64,000 nucleotides of DNA from Diploptera punctata (GCA_030220185.1 JASPKZ010010238.1:965501-1029500); one strand, 5' to 3'. Shown: positions 1 to 11,318, counted from the stretch's first letter. Program-made: numbers and translations. The notes: generated by a model from the letters alone, not told the origin.

Positions 1-449
1 AGAAAGAAGCACTGGATGCTGCCGTAAAGCTAAAGTTAATTTGAATAAATCCGAATTATGCAAATTCTCTCAAGGCACACGTTGCTGCTGAGTTGGTAGG
101 ATGGCTCTCAGTGGCGTGCTTGCAACTCTTTTTTGCGGTCAGGGCCAAGCACTTGTTAGCACTGGATTATGCTTCTAATTTACTTTCGCAAGCATTCGAG
201 GCTCACGGATAAAATTCACCCTTTATCCACTTAACGGATAAACAGGAAGCCAAATTGAATATTCTAGAAGAGTATTTTCTCTGAATGAGAGGGAGATTTT
301 AAAACATGTAGGGAATAGATTTTTAATTCCAGTCAGACCCCTACACTGCGATTTTTTTAAAACAATTGTGTATAAGACGGATCTTGATATTGAATTATAC
401 ATTCTCAGAAAGTTTCCAAATGTAATCATTGCCGGTACATTCTGTGAGC

Positions 450-977
450 ACTGAGCAACAAAAAATAAACTTTATTTTTGTCTCAGAAAGAAAAATGTAT
501 AATTCTGATAGGAGTTTTTCTCCTGAATTCAAATATGATATCGGGTTTTCTACATCACGCAAGGTTTCCCGAGAGACAGGCATTTATAATTTCAAACACT
601 TTAATGTTTTCTACATTCGTAACTAGAAAGCATTCGAACATTCGGACTCGCCTAGAAAGTAAGAAATGACTATTGTCTACTATATTTCGCCTGTGGAGCA
701 TCCCTCTTGATGGTCCAACAATAATTGGCCAGCATATTAGGATTCCATTTGCCTTGATATCTCTTTTCCGTAGCTGAAATCTCCTGAGTTAGCTCATTTT
801 GTTCTACTTTACAATGTACAAATGGACGAAAAAACGTTTATTAAAAAAAATGATTATTTAAATCCATTAATTAAAATTGAAATAAAAAACTGGAGAAATT
901 CCGAATACATATTTGAAAACACGATGAAAAACTGCATTAAATACAACTATTGGTACTCATGAGACAAAATCATGTTG
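450..977 (+). repeat. Dispersed repeat G, copy 1
   Basis: About 530 bases that recur at 17632-18150 (inverted) and 20429-20959 (same direction). The shared block starts near GAGCAACAAAAAA and ends at CATGAGACAAAAATCATGTTG-like sequence. Its minus strand holds a short conserved reading frame with the core ADYCWTIKRDA (here as ANYCWTIKRDA), so the repeat contains the C-terminal end of some protein. I do not recognise the protein. No terminal inverted repeats or TSD are evident. Confidence 0.75.
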
Positions 978-1265
978 ACGAGTGTAATTAAGGCTGGTTG
1001 AATAAGTAATCAAACACAAAACTCCTGTTGTTTTATTTCTATAAAGCCTGTAGCATAATGAAAATTAAGCGATCCAAAATGGAAAATAATATGGAATATA
1101 ATTTATTATTCAGAACTGTAAGAAAACTCCCGCACGAATCAGTTATTCAAGAAGTCTCTTTCAATCCAAAAATAAGTTAAGACTTTTCCAATATGCACAC
1201 AAAGTTTCAGAATTTTTATCATTATCATACTATTCTAATATAATATACATATTATTGAATAAAAT

Positions 1266-1571
1266 GGCGGCACGCCTTAGCATTGTGGTTAAGGCAATAC
1301 GCTACAAGCCGGAAAGTCGAGGGTTCGAGTCCACGTGGGTCAAGATTTTTAAACTGACCCAAACATTCTGACGGCACTATGACCCTGAGATCGACCCAGC
1401 CTCAAACAGAAATGAGTATCAGACGCTTGTTCTGGAGGTAAAGGCGGGCGTCACGCAGGGCTGACTACTCGGCTGAGATAAAGTGTCGATTGTCCACTAA
1501 ATGTTTCAGCCGTAACCTCCTACTACCCAAAGGGCCTCCTGAGGTCTGTAGTGGGATCACTTTACCTTTAT
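1266..1571 (+). mobile_element. SINE-A copy 1 (tRNA-derived)
   Basis: The left end is tRNA-like, with an A-box-like GTGGTTAAGGC and a B-box GGTTCGAGTCC, the internal RNA polymerase III promoter. The body and 3' part (GGGCCTCCTGAGG, TAGTGGGATCACTTT) recur at 56185-56466 and 62241-62500 and, inverted and degraded, at 10900-11085 and 46595-46757. The element has no coding capacity and would depend on a LINE reverse transcriptase. Confidence 0.85.
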
Positions 1572-1585
1572 TATTGAACATTATG

Positions 1586-2152
1586 CAGAGTGATTCAGAA
1601 ATAAGGCTATACGTTTGATCGCATTTTGTGACAAAAATATTATTATTAAAGAAAATGTGATGTTATCATTGGAAAGGGAATCCTTCAAATTACAACAATA
1701 GAAAAAAACAAATCACTGCTCACGTGCAGCTTGGCGGATTGATTTTTTGGCCTAGCGTCGAACGCCTCCACAATTCTCTTCGTTGTTTCTGCATTCGTGC
1801 TAATGAGAGTCCTTCCAGGAGGTTTGATTTTCTGCATCCTTCCCGTTTCCAGCAGTCGTTTTCTCCACTTCCCCACAGTCGACGGCTGCAATGCTACGTT
1901 AAACTCACGTCTTGCCCGTCTTGCGGCCTCACGATCATTAGAATACGTTATTGCCCATGCAGCAATTGTAATTTGCTGTTGCATATTCAACGCCATTTTG
2001 ACTAATGACGTAAGTTCTAGACTGTTTTGTTTTATTACATTGTTGTAATTTGAATAATTGCCTTTCCAACGGTAATTTCATATTTCCTGTAATTGTAATA
2101 TTTTCATCACACAGCGCGATCAAACGTATAGTCATATTTATGATTCACCCTG
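1586..2152 (-). mobile_element. TA-element H copy 1, non-autonomous DNA transposon
   Basis: The element has long terminal inverted repeats of roughly 110 bases. The left end reads CAGAGTGATTCA; the right end, reverse complemented, reads CAGGGTGAATCA; both continue with CTATACGTTTGATCGC. A TA follows the right end at 2153-2154, as expected for Tc1/mariner-type insertion; the left TA seems mutated. Inside is an N-terminal transposase fragment on the minus strand and no DDE catalytic part, so this is a deletion derivative. A second copy lies inverted at 3357-3928. Confidence 0.85.
1685..1996 (-). pseudogene. Transposase N-terminal (helix-turn-helix) fragment in element H
   Basis: A 103-codon open frame starting MALNMQQQITIAAWA. 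It has the basic, helical look of the DNA-binding N-terminus of IS630/Tc1-type transposases of arthropods: a REFNVAL stretch followed by STVGKWRKRLLETG and a TTKRIVEAFDA segment. In a full transposase this domain binds the TIR. The catalytic DDE domain is absent because the frame runs into the right-hand TIR. The copy at 3357-3928 carries the same protein broken by a stop and a frameshift. Family assignment is by resemblance only. Confidence 0.6.
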
Positions 2153-2154
2153 TA

Positions 2155-2601
2155 CAGTAGAACCTCGAGGTAATGTGGACCGAGTGTACCACGGACAATC
2201 GAAAACTCGTATAACACGGACTTAGTCAAAAATCGAGAGTGAAATGTTTAGTAAGCTAATGAAATTAATCAAAACGTGACCAAAGATGGGAAAAAATGCA
2301 TCGATTCTGTTATAAAATAAAAAAAAACGTAATGTATGTTCTATTTAAAAAAAGTTATTTATTCAAAAAGTCCATAAGTATTTTCTGTTTAACGGAACTC
2401 TCTCGCTTATTTGTCGCCGTTTCACGCAATAGTCATGACAGTAGAAAGTCTGTTGAAGTTGTCTCTGACTGTAGCTCTAGGTATTCGATGGCCTTTTCTA
2501 TCGTTCGCATCCTTCACTGGATTTTTTTTGGGGGGGAGGAGAACTACCTCGTTTAACCCGGAACTCGGTTAGTCGGGGCTTGGATAACCGCGGCTCTGTT
2601 G
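2155..2601 (-). mobile_element. pogo/Tigger-like DNA transposon remnant
   Basis: The left end CAGTAGAACCTCGAGGT and the right end (reverse complement CAACAGAGCCGCGGTTAT) form degenerate TIRs flanked by TA on both sides (2153-2154 and 2602-2603). The minus strand at about 2382-2520 encodes a remnant resembling the C-terminus of Tigger transposases: AIEYLELQSETTSTDFLLS, a stop, then TATNKRESSVKQ. The catalytic core is missing. It abuts element H copy 1, and the two share the TA at 2153-2154. Confidence 0.65.
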
Positions 2602-2611
2602 TATACCTATA

Positions 2612-2745
2612 TAGGGACAAAATCATCATCATCATCATCACTCCAGGGATTAGGCAATTGCCCGTTCCGACTTCATAATGCATCAGTCCAACATCTTCTG
2701 GGTCTTCCAACATCACGTCTTCCTCTTGCTTGATAATTTCTTGCT
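2612..2745 (-). mobile_element. LINE 3' tail fragment with (ATG)n end
   Basis: Read on the minus strand, this ends in a GRPRR-like motif, a RNGQLPNPWSD stretch and a (GATGAT) tail, the usual C-terminus of one of the LINE families in this window. The same tail occurs at 29533-29650. Confidence 0.65.
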
Positions 2746-2904
2746 AACAATGGATATCTCTCCTTACTCATCATGTACTAAATATTAGACATCATTTATC
2801 ACTGTTTTTTATATTTTTAATATCTTGATTTTTAGTTTAAAATTAAAAAAAAAACATTATCCTTCCCTCTCTCTTGTTCATAGGTTAAATTATAGATAGA
2901 TAAG

Positions 2905-3178
2905 TTAATTAATGCCTTCAACATCGTCCGATTCCTAATAGCGAACTTTATCGGTCCATCCAATCTCCTGGTGAGTTAAGGGAAGAGTGGAGAATGTTGA
3001 GTTTGCAACGAAAGACCTGCTCTTGGGGAGAACACTATGAAATGAATCTCCTGGTTGTAAATGTTTCTCCTTCATGTATAAATATGTTGCCTGGCTCCAG
3101 GAGGATTTAGGTCTTCCTCTGCTCCGTCTACCCTCATGTTTCCATTCCATTCGCTTGACATGTCCGTACCATATTAAT
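2905..3178 (-). mobile_element. Degraded LINE C-terminal fragment (probable)
   Basis: The minus-strand translation shows a LLIWYGHVKRMEW motif followed by RRSRGRPKSSW. This matches the GHVxRM...GRPRxxW signature of the C-terminal part of RTE-like LINE proteins. About 80 bases around 2970-3050 also match 10350-10425 in inverted orientation, which suggests one repeat family. Confidence 0.45.
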
Positions 3179-3352
3179 AGCTGAGTTGTAATATAATCTA
3201 AAATAGTGCCTTGAATCTTCATTTTCTCCCTTATAACTCAGTTAGGTTAAATTCTAATAACGTACGTTATATTCTTCTCTTCATTTCCCACAGGTTTTAT
3301 TGGTAACCGTTGTGTGTGTGCGTGCGTGCGTGCGAGTGAACATTGTTGCATG
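3179..3352 (+). repeat. Direct repeat, left copy, flanking element H copy 2
   Basis: About 170 bases starting AGCTGAGTT, with AGTGCCTTGAATCTTCATTT and a GT-rich stretch near the end. They recur at 3931-4103 on the other side of element H copy 2, with modest divergence. Confidence 0.85.
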
Positions 3353-3356
3353 TGTA

Positions 3357-3928
3357 CGGGGTGAATCATAAATATGGCTATACGTTTGATCGCGTTGTGT
3401 GATGAAAATATTACCATTACAGGAAATATGAAATTACCGTTGGAAACAGCAATTTTCAAATTACAACAATGGAATAAAACAAAACAGTGTAGAACTTACG
3501 TCATTAGTCAAAATGGCGTTGAATATGCAACAGCAAATTACAATTACTGCATGGGTAATAACATATGCTAATCATCGTGAGGCCGCAAGACGGGCAAGAC
3601 GTGAGTTTAACATAGCATTGTAGCCGTCGACTGTGGGAAAAGTGGAAGAAACGACTGCTGGAAACGGGAAGGATGCAGAAAATCAAACCTCCTGGAAGGC
3701 ATCGCATTAGCACGGATGCAGATACAACGAAGAGAATTGTGGAGGCGTTCGACGCTAGCCCACAAAAAACAACCCGACAAGCTGCACGTGAGCAGTGATT
3801 TGTTTTGTTTTGTTCTATTGTTGTAAATTGAAGGGTTCCCTTTCCAATGATAACATCTTATTTCCTTTTAATAATATTTTCGTTACAAAACGCGATCAAA
3901 CGTATAGCCATATTTCTGAATCACTCTG
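3357..3928 (+). mobile_element. TA-element H copy 2
   Basis: This is the inverted relative of 1586-2152. The left end CGGGGTGAATCA is preceded by TA (3355-3356), and the right end TGATTC..CTCTG type is followed by TA (3929-3930). The inner plus strand encodes the same transposase N-terminus (MALNMQQQITIT from about 3513), but a TAG breaks it after REFNIAL and a frameshift follows. No catalytic domain is present. The element lies exactly between two copies of a ~170-base direct repeat. Confidence 0.85.
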
Positions 3929-3930
3929 TA

Positions 3931-4103
3931 GCTGAGTTTTAATCTAATTTAAAATAGTGCCTTGAATCTTCATTTTCTTCCTTATAACTCAGTTAGGTTA
4001 AATTATAATAACGTATATTACATTCTTCTCTTCATTTCCCACTGATTTTATTGGCAACCGTTGTGTGTGTATGTGCATGCGTGCGTGTGAGTGTACATTG
4101 TCT
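3931..4103 (+). repeat. Direct repeat, right copy, flanking element H copy 2
   Basis: Second copy of the block at 3179-3352, beginning directly after the TA at the right end of the transposon. Confidence 0.85.
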
Positions 4104-4483
4104 GTGGAGTGTATATATACAGGTGAATGTGAAGTCAAATGTAGTAAACGTACTTGCAAACACTCGTGCTAATGTAGAAATATGAAGAATCAATTTTTTT
4201 TACGGTGTAGAGAAGGGTTTCGTAAACATTTCGCAATATAAACAGAGATTTAGAGATGCAAGATGAGGAGATTGATGTTTTCAAGTTACAGAACATCAAT
4301 GCAGTGGTTGTCGATCGATTCATTGAAGAATTGTCTGGAAAACATGAAGGGTGCATTTCATAAACACAATTAAAGTCGCTCCTCAGAGAAAGAGCTATCT
4401 AGACTTGTAACATCATTCTTGCAGCAATAGAATGGTTCCTTGTGTTATTGGCAGTTTTTTTATCTCATTTATAATCTGTCAAA

Positions 4484-4735
4484 ATCGGCCTCGTCTGACG
4501 GATTATGTTCCTCGGCACTGGTCCTGAGGGAAACAGGTTCAAATCTGCCCGCGTTTGATGGATATTCAGAATGGAAACATTGAAGGGGGGACTTTAAGCT
4601 GTGGATCCCGAGCCTGAAGATATTCGAGCTCATAAAAGAACCGCAAGCCTAAATTAGAACCCGTGAACAAAATTTAATCGACGTTACTGATCGAAGTAAT
4701 ATCTTAGCTGCCTACCAGGCATCTGTTTGATTCGA
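4484..4735 (+). mobile_element. SINE-C, degenerate copy
   Basis: It matches 49712-50075 through a B-box-like CAGGTTCAAATC, a GACTTTAAGC segment and CCCGAGCCTGAAGAT. Many substitutions indicate an old copy. Confidence 0.6.
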
Positions 4736-4785
4736 CGAGCTAATCACTTGTCACTCGATGACATATGACTTAATTGCAACTAATA

Positions 4786-5466
4786 ATCCAGGCAGAGAAC
4801 TGACTCACGGACAACTGCCAGCCCTCTGAATAGCAGCACATGATATTATATTCTTAGCATATTGGCTGCAGTGCCCTAAACTAACTCGTAAGACTGTCAC
4901 ACATAGAGACCTAAAATATATGAACAATGCAGCTCTGTTTGAAGACGCTATAAAATTACCCTGGTATACAATATGGATGTTGCATTCTGTAGACGAAGAA
5001 GTTGAAGCATTAATTAAGCTTATTTTAAAATTATATGACAGACACGCTCCACTGAAAATAAACTCGTGAAACGACACCCTGCTCCCTGGATGACTGATAA
5101 CATTCGTAACTTGATGATTGAAAGAAACGCAGCACATCGGAAATATAGACTCGACAAAACTGACATAAATCTCAATCACTATAAACAGTTACGTAACAAG
5201 ACTAATCAAACTATAAGAAACGCCAAACTTAGACATATATACAGCCTTACTGAACCAAATAGCAATAACCCAGAAATACTTAATTGTATTATTAGACAAT
5301 TATTTTCATAATTACTCAATTTGAACAGATAATTAATTGTTTAAAAGAATAGAACAAAATCTATCAGCCGTAATTGTTTGTATTTAAATGTAACTTACGT
5401 TTTTTCGGAAGAGAAGGCCACATGGATTTAACTCCACCAGGCTAAATAAATCTATTATATTCTATT
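4786..5466 (+). mobile_element. Jockey/CR1-like LINE, internally deleted
   Basis: A reading frame with one in-frame stop near 5068 encodes the linker between endonuclease and reverse transcriptase: LYDRHAPLK, a stop, then RHPAPWMTDNIRNLM, HYKQLRNKTNQTIRNAK. This order is typical of Jockey/CR1-type ORF2. The frame ends at 5311, and the sequence then jumps to a LINE 3' end with GAAGGCCACATGG and CTCCACCAGGCTAAATAAAT. The catalytic reverse transcriptase is therefore deleted. The same 3' end recurs at 19438-19600 and 23194-23420 (inverted) and 28209-28254. Confidence 0.7.
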
Positions 5467-6094
5467 CTGTAAAAATATATGTAACTAAATAAATTCCTTA
5501 ATTAATTTCCACATTAACAAGATGTTAATTAACTTTATCTCATATGGAGATGCACGTTTATAGGTAGACATAATCTCACAAACGTTATTACTTTGCAAAC
5601 AATTTGTATGGTGTATGCATATCCGCTTGTATGCTATATGCATTTGCGCTGTTTTATCATTATGTTTGAAGAATGTATTAAGCTTATTGTACAGAATATA
5701 CGAAACGAACTGCATTTTAACAAAATTAATTCTCACTTCATATAATTTGAGAAATGAAAAAATTAATAATTCCCTTTTATCAACTGTATTTCCATTTAAT
5801 AAATTAGATTAATTACTAGAGTCCGGATGTTAGACACTTGAAAAATTCAAAATTGGCAGACAAAAAGACACTAACATCTTGCCTATAGGTCTATTATTGT
5901 TATTATCATTATGTGTGTTTCGTCTTAATATTGTGTTTTCTCGGAGGAGGCTGTGATATTGAGCTGATCACTCATTCGGGGATGTCCTCCATGATTTAAA
6001 ATCCCTTTCCCGACAGGTCATGCCATGGTAAGACCCGGGTGGCGTATGGTATATAAAAAGTAGCAATAAGGTGAGAGGTTTATACTGAGGTAAC

Positions 6095-6096
<2 letters not shown>

Positions 6097-6135
<39 letters not shown>

Positions 6136-6440
6136 GACTTTATTAGACAAAAAGTAAGATATTTACAATGTTATTTACAAATATGGGTCGCACGGGCTGT
6201 AAGCCGTACGTGCTGTTGACAGTCCGTCACAATAAAGTAATAATTGGTACTAGTGTAAAGAAAAATAAACAACAAAAAAAGCAATAACATTGCAATTACA
6301 TAAAGAAAACACAATAATATTACAATTAAATAATAACACAATAGCATTATACACTAAAAACATTCACATTGCAATTACATAAAGAAAACGCAATAATATT
6401 ACAATTAAATAATAACACAATAGCATTATACACTAATTTA
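6097..6440 (-). mobile_element. LINE 3' UTR, (TAC)n-tailed family, copy 1
   Basis: It starts with an (AGT)n run, then ACTTTATTAGACAAAAAGT and GGGTCGCACGGGC..AAGCCGTACGTGCTG. It ends in about two copies of a ~75-base AT-rich unit (CAATTACATAAAGAAAACAC). Related copies are at 42105-42335 (plus strand) and 48736-49285. Confidence 0.75.
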
Positions 6441-6453
6441 TTTATTTATAAAA

Positions 6454-6454
<1 letters not shown>

Positions 6455-6509
<55 letters not shown>
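6455..6509. repeat. (TTA)n microsatellite
   Basis: An uninterrupted run of TTA/ATT triplets just before a LINE fragment. Confidence 0.95.
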
Positions 6510-6512
<3 letters not shown>

Positions 6513-7210
6513 AAAATTATTGGACCAATTCGATAAAAAGGGTTTGGAAATAAATTCAGAAAAAAAAACATTTTATATGGTATGTTGAGCATAAAGCGAT
6601 GATTTAATATTAGAAGATCAGAAGTGGCATATTAGGGGATGTGAAGAATTTGAGTATTTGGGGCAATAGTAAATAAAGAGATAGATAAGGAAGTGACATT
6701 AATAACAGATTAAATAAGAGTTGAGCAAAAACATCAATGTTAAATGGTGTCCTATGGAACAGACATACAACCAGGGAAAATAAGTCACAGATATGAGTTC
6801 AATAGAGGGAAGTACTGTCACATTTGGAGCTGTATGGAAATTCAACAAATACTTAGAACAAAGACTTGCGTCAATGGAAATGGATTTCTTGAGTAGAGCA
6901 GCAAGATGTTCAAAATTAGAAAAAATAAATACTGTCATACGAGAGAAAATTAATACTGGATATTAAATAGTAGATTATACAAGATATAAGCAATTAAAAT
7001 GATGTGGGCATGTACGATGAATGCAAGAAGAAAGTTTACGCAGAAAAACATTGGAATGGTGTCCACCTGGAAGAAGAAGCAATGGAAGACCTCGAAACTC
7101 GTGGATGCAAGAAACAAGAACTGGAATGAGAACAAGATGACTGGAGAGCATGGGGTGGATGGATAGAGACGAGTGGAGAAGGAAAATAAAAATTTAGGCA
7201 CAGAAAGATG
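6510..7210 (+). mobile_element. LINE remnant (reverse transcriptase C-terminal part)
   Basis: The plus strand, with several frame changes, encodes LLDQFDKKGLEINSEK, CEEFEYLG, MEMDFLSRAARCSKLEKIN, WCGHVRRMQEESLRRKTLEW and PPGRRSNGRPRNSW. This is the order seen after the RT catalytic core in RTE-like LINEs. It is multiply broken and has no catalytic YADD. Confidence 0.7.
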
Positions 7211-7283
7211 TGTAAACAATGAAAATCTGTATATAAATATAAGTTATAGTTAATATAAAATTATATAAATTATTGTTATTATT

Positions 7284-7622
7284 ATTAATTTCGTCCACCG
7301 CTGCGGTCTCGAGGTAGCGTGCTGCCTTGTCACGCAGCGGGCCCGGGTTCGATCCCCGGTCGGGGCAGTTTTTCTGGGTCAGGTTTTCATCGGGGTTTTT
7401 CCTCACCTGTAAGACAAATGTCGGGAAAACTCTAAGGCCCAAACGGTCCCCGAAATCATATGGCCATCATCTTTATCATCATCATCATCCTTCACCGGTG
7501 TGGAAAGCAATGGGAAGCTACCACACCTACACAATTCCCTAGTAAAGCTGCAAGCATAGCATGAAAATGCTATGATTGCAGTGAAGGACCTGCCTTCGGA
7601 CAGAATTACTATGGATGGATTA
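7284..7622 (+). mobile_element. SINE-B copy 1 (tRNA-derived)
   Basis: The tRNA-like head has TCTCGAGGTAGCGTGCTG and a B-box GGTTCGATCCCCGGTC. The body contains TTTTTCCTCACCTGTAAGAC, a (CAT)n stretch and GCATAGCATGAAAATGCTATG (a small hairpin), and ends ATTACTATGGATGGA. Further copies are at 37990-38318, 41362-41680 and 41732-42090. Confidence 0.9.
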
Positions 7623-7690
7623 TTAATTTCATCATTATTATTTTCACTATAAACATTGCCATTTAGCCTACATTATCTTGATTATTATCT

Positions 7691-7721
<31 letters not shown>

Positions 7722-7739
7722 TGAATATTATAATTTTCA

Positions 7740-8414
7740 TAAGTAATGCCACGAGTGATTTCCAAATTATCGATAAATTCACGACTCACGAAGTGAGGAG
7801 TGAATTTATCTAGAGAATTTGGAAATCAAGAGTGGCATTTGTTAGGACTATTTAACGAATAAAATAAAGCTGTTTACTCACAAATCATTATTTAACTACA
7901 GTTATTTAAAAATATTTTTATATTTAAAGTAAACGGTGATGTTTGAAAACTAATGAGAAACGATAGGTAGCCTACGCTTCTACTGCTTCTTTTGTTTATC
8001 ACTGCAACCAGATCATACTATTTAGCCAAAGGAACGCAATATTGTAAGAATGCTCTCTAGTGGAGAAAAAAAATGAACACATCAATCTGTATATTAATTC
8101 ATTTTTGATGTCGTATACATTTAAGAAAGTGCAAACAGTGGTTTCTTTTTTTGGTGGTATAATCAATTGCTACAAATGTTGACATGTAAGCACTATTATA
8201 TACAATCTGGTAGCCGTATTTGTTATAGGCTCAGTCACTGCAAAATAACGGTCAGACCTGTTCAGAATATTAAAAAGGAGGAGCTTTGCTTAATATATGA
8301 TAATCCTAACGTTGATAATTATTTCGTGAAACACGTCTCTGATTGGTTGTAATACAGAAATCATTGAAACGTGATTGGTCATTGACTCCCATTTGGGGCA
8401 TGAGTTAAATAGTC
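7740..8414 (+). repeat. Hairpin repeat E, copy 1
   Basis: A non-coding repeat of about 675 bases, also at 33953-35230 (inverted, interrupted) and 51590-52170. The left end is an imperfect ~110-base hairpin (AATGCCACGAGTGATTTCC ... GGAAATCAAGAGTGGCATT). GACTATTTAAC beside it recurs inverted at the right end as GTTAAATAGTC. It also carries AAAAAGGAGGAGCTTT. This looks like a non-autonomous DNA element of unknown superfamily. Confidence 0.75.
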
Positions 8415-8547
8415 ATTATAAACATTAGCATATAGTCTATGTGGATCATGAAATATGTATAGAAATAATAGATATTTATATTGAATTGTGTCAATTATTT
8501 GTACAATTTTTAAATATATTTTATTTTTCTATGGCAGGCCTAGAGGG

Positions 8548-8857
8548 TTCTTAGCCTACCAGCCGGCTACTGGCCTCACATCCACGTGTGTCAATCACAG
8601 AGGTAGATGATCATCTAACCAATGTAAGGGTGACATGTAGTCAGCATGACGAGTCCCCCAGCCGTTATAGCTGGTTTTCTCAACTTGGAACCGCTACTTA
8701 TTGTAGCTACCCAAATGCGTCGCGATGCTGGGTGGGCACCGGTCCCATACTGGCCGAAATACCAAGAGACAAATTCCGTCCTCCTTGGAGACTCGAACCA
8801 GCGCAAGTCCCGTAGCTGTGCGCCAAGACTTCCTGCCTTAACCACTCGTTTTAAATA
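8548..8857 (-). mobile_element. SINE-D (tRNA-derived), single copy here
   Basis: On the minus strand it begins near GTGGTTAAGGCAGGAAG (A-box-like), then GCTGGTTCGAGTCTCC (B-box), and runs through GGGACCGGTGCCCACCC. No second copy was noticed in this window, so the SINE call rests on the two promoter boxes and their spacing. Confidence 0.6.
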
Positions 8858-9379
8858 GTTACATAATTTAATTTTTGTTATAATTTTCTACTGGTACTAA
8901 TATATTAGTTTCAATAAAAAAATTAATGTAATTTCTAATTTCTAATAAAATATATCACAAAGCTCAAATTCAAATTCTGAAGCTGTTTAAATATATAATG
9001 TCTGTAATAGACCTCATGCAAATAGAAAAGAAAAAAAAATGCTTTATTAGTGTGCAGACAGAGTTTATCCATGTCAGCGTCAGGCAGCAGAAGGATGGGG
9101 TTGGTTTCGGAAACCGAGGGGATGTTTTTGTTCCACCGCCGTCTCGGAGTTGAGCAAGTTGTTAAGAACGACATGTATTCAGAGGCGTAATGGCAAAATT
9201 CTAAAACAGCGAACTAATCGGATTAGATTAAATACAATCATGCATAAAACAATAATAAAATGTTCTGGAAGAGGCGAATAAATTATCGTTAATATATATT
9301 AAATTTACGTATCAATAACAGGTTAATATTCAGCATTGTAGCTTGGGACTTCAATCCTGGAACATGCGACAGACAATAG

Positions 9380-10024
9380 TTACGCCACTGTTTTGAGATG
9401 ATTGAAAAGAACCAGTAAGATGCAAATTAGAAGTGGAAAGAAAAATTATAGAACAAGTGTCAGAATTTAATTATTTAGGTGTATTAATAACAAACACTAA
9501 AAATTGAATAAAAGAAGTAAAGAAACAAGCTGATAAAACAACACAAATATCAGGGTATATTAAAGATTTAATTTGGCGCAACAAACATATGTCAATAGAA
9601 AACAAAACCCGCATATACAAAATGATAGTTCGACCAGTTATCGTATATGAAGCAGAAAATAGGGCTGATACAACAAAAACTAAACAAATAATAAGCACAT
9701 GCGAAATTAAAATCTTAAGAACTATTCAGGGGAAAACATTATTTGATAAAATACACAACACAAATGCCATATTCAAGACATAACCAAATTAATTATAGAT
9801 AGACGAAAATATTGGAAGGGTCATATAGAAAGAATGGAAGAAAACCGGCTTGCAAAAAGACCTAAAGAAGATAGACCAATGGATGGGAGAAGAACAAGAG
9901 GAAGACCAGCCAAGAGATGGATAGACAGTGAATGCACATCCAAAATGTCTTCCTCCGAGGAGTGATTTTGGAAATAAACAGGATGAAAATCCTACAAATT
10001 AAGTTTAAGAAGAAGAAGAAGAAT
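9380..10024 (+). mobile_element. RTE-like LINE, 3' part, (GAA)n tail
   Basis: The reading frame has EQVSEFNYLGVLITN, WRNKHMSIENKTRIYKMIVR, a degenerate Y-x-AEN-RADTTKTK, and EIKILRTIQGKTLFDKIH. It then breaks at 9781 and runs into EDQPRDGW-like remnants and (GAA)n at about 10007-10024. The RADTTKTK segment is typical of one insect RTE clade. The copy is 5'-truncated and non-functional. Confidence 0.75.
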
Positions 10025-10159
10025 GTAAAAAATTAGGCAAAATTTAGTGTCTCTACTTGTAAGATGAGAAACTAACAACTTAGCTAATAATCAATCAGGG
10101 AAAAATATATAATTAAGAATTTATATATTTGACATATAGTAAACGTTCTCAAATATTTG

Positions 10160-10800
10160 TTAATTTATTATTTTTTTTATTTAGCAAGTTTCACAATGTT
10201 TAAGAACATATTCCTGTGCCCAATATTCTACTGTAATTCTCCTTCACATCTCTCTGTCATTCCAATCTCGTTCGTCCAACCCTTTTTTTCCCCTCGTGCT
10301 GTTCAAATCTCCATCAATGCACGAATTGTATATTTATATAAATATTTCATTTATAGTGTTCTGCCGAAGTGGAGGTATTTCATTGCAAACTCAGCATTCT
10401 TCACTCTTTCCTTAACTCAGCTTTCCTTTATGTATCCGCATATAAACCATTTATTTTAATATTGTCTATCATCTGATGTCTTTTTCTGCCTCTAACTTGC
10501 TTTCCATTGTCCATTCCTTCTAGGGTATCCGCCAGCAGGCAGTTTCTTCTTAGCCAATGGTCAATCCAATTTCTTTTCTTCTTCTTATTCTTTATGAGTT
10601 CCAGCATTGTTCTTCTTTCATCCAGTCTGTCTAGCACATCTTTATTTTTTACTTTGTCTATTTTATACGTTCCATTCTTTTCCATATCCACATCTCAAAA
10701 GCTTCCAGTCGCTATTCTTCATTCCGTCGTAATGTTAATGTCTCTGCACCATACAATGTATATAAATATTAAATAAAACTTTATAAAACATATACGGCAC
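10160..10800 (-). mobile_element. LINE C-terminal remnant
   Basis: The minus strand at 10428-10691 encodes KNKDVLDRLDERRTML, NWIDHWLRRNCLLADTLEG and a RGRKRHQMIDNIK basic tail. This is the WIxHxLR...GxxxxGRxRxxxxDxI pattern of another LINE C-terminus. The flanking 10350-10425 segment matches 2970-3050 inverted. Confidence 0.6.
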
Positions 10801-10899
10801 AAAAGATTAATTTGTTAACTCTTATTTTATTCTATTTTCCTTATTTTATATGTAATTTTACGTGCTTCATGCCTCCCTCACTTTATGGGTCATGAACTG

Positions 10900-11085
10900 C
10901 GTGACGGCCACCTTCTTCTAGAAGAAGCGCCCAGTACTCATTTCCTTTAGAGGCCAAGTCTACCCCAGGGCCGTAGTGCCGCCAGGAGGTTTGCGTCAGT
11001 TTAAAATTCCTAATCCCACCGAGACTCGAACCTTCGACATTTCGGCGTGCTATGCTCCAAAAGTCGGCCAAATCCGACCATTTGA
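10900..11085 (-). mobile_element. SINE-A, degraded inverted copy
   Basis: On the plus strand CCAGTACTCATTTCC, CAGGGCCGTAGTGCCGCCAG and CCCACCGAGACTCGAACC read as the reverse complement of the SINE-A body and B-box. Confidence 0.7.
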
Positions 11086-11257
11086 ACTGGGGATTTACTT
11101 GAAACCCGAACTTGACAATTGACTGTAGCAATCGCCATATTTTTTTCATCGCAATGTATACTATACAATTTAATTAACCCGTTTAAAGTTGGTAATGTAT
11201 CTTATAAGTTACATTAATTTAATTTACGTAATATTTTCAATAAAGTACTGTAAAAAT

Positions 11258-11270
11258 GAATATGATATTA
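11258..11270. repeat. TSD of PLE-A1, left
   Basis: GAATATGATATTA occurs here and again at 11871-11883, exactly flanking PLE-A1. Confidence 0.9.
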
Positions 11271-11318
11271 TGATGATCTTGATGAAGGTTTTCGGGCTGT
11301 GGTCGTGAGGCTTGTAGT

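Noticed and set aside
7327..7370. tRNA gene at the SINE-B head (and the SINE-A, C and D heads)
   Set aside because: A- and B-boxes are present but no full cloverleaf can be formed, and the same head is repeated with a constant SINE body.
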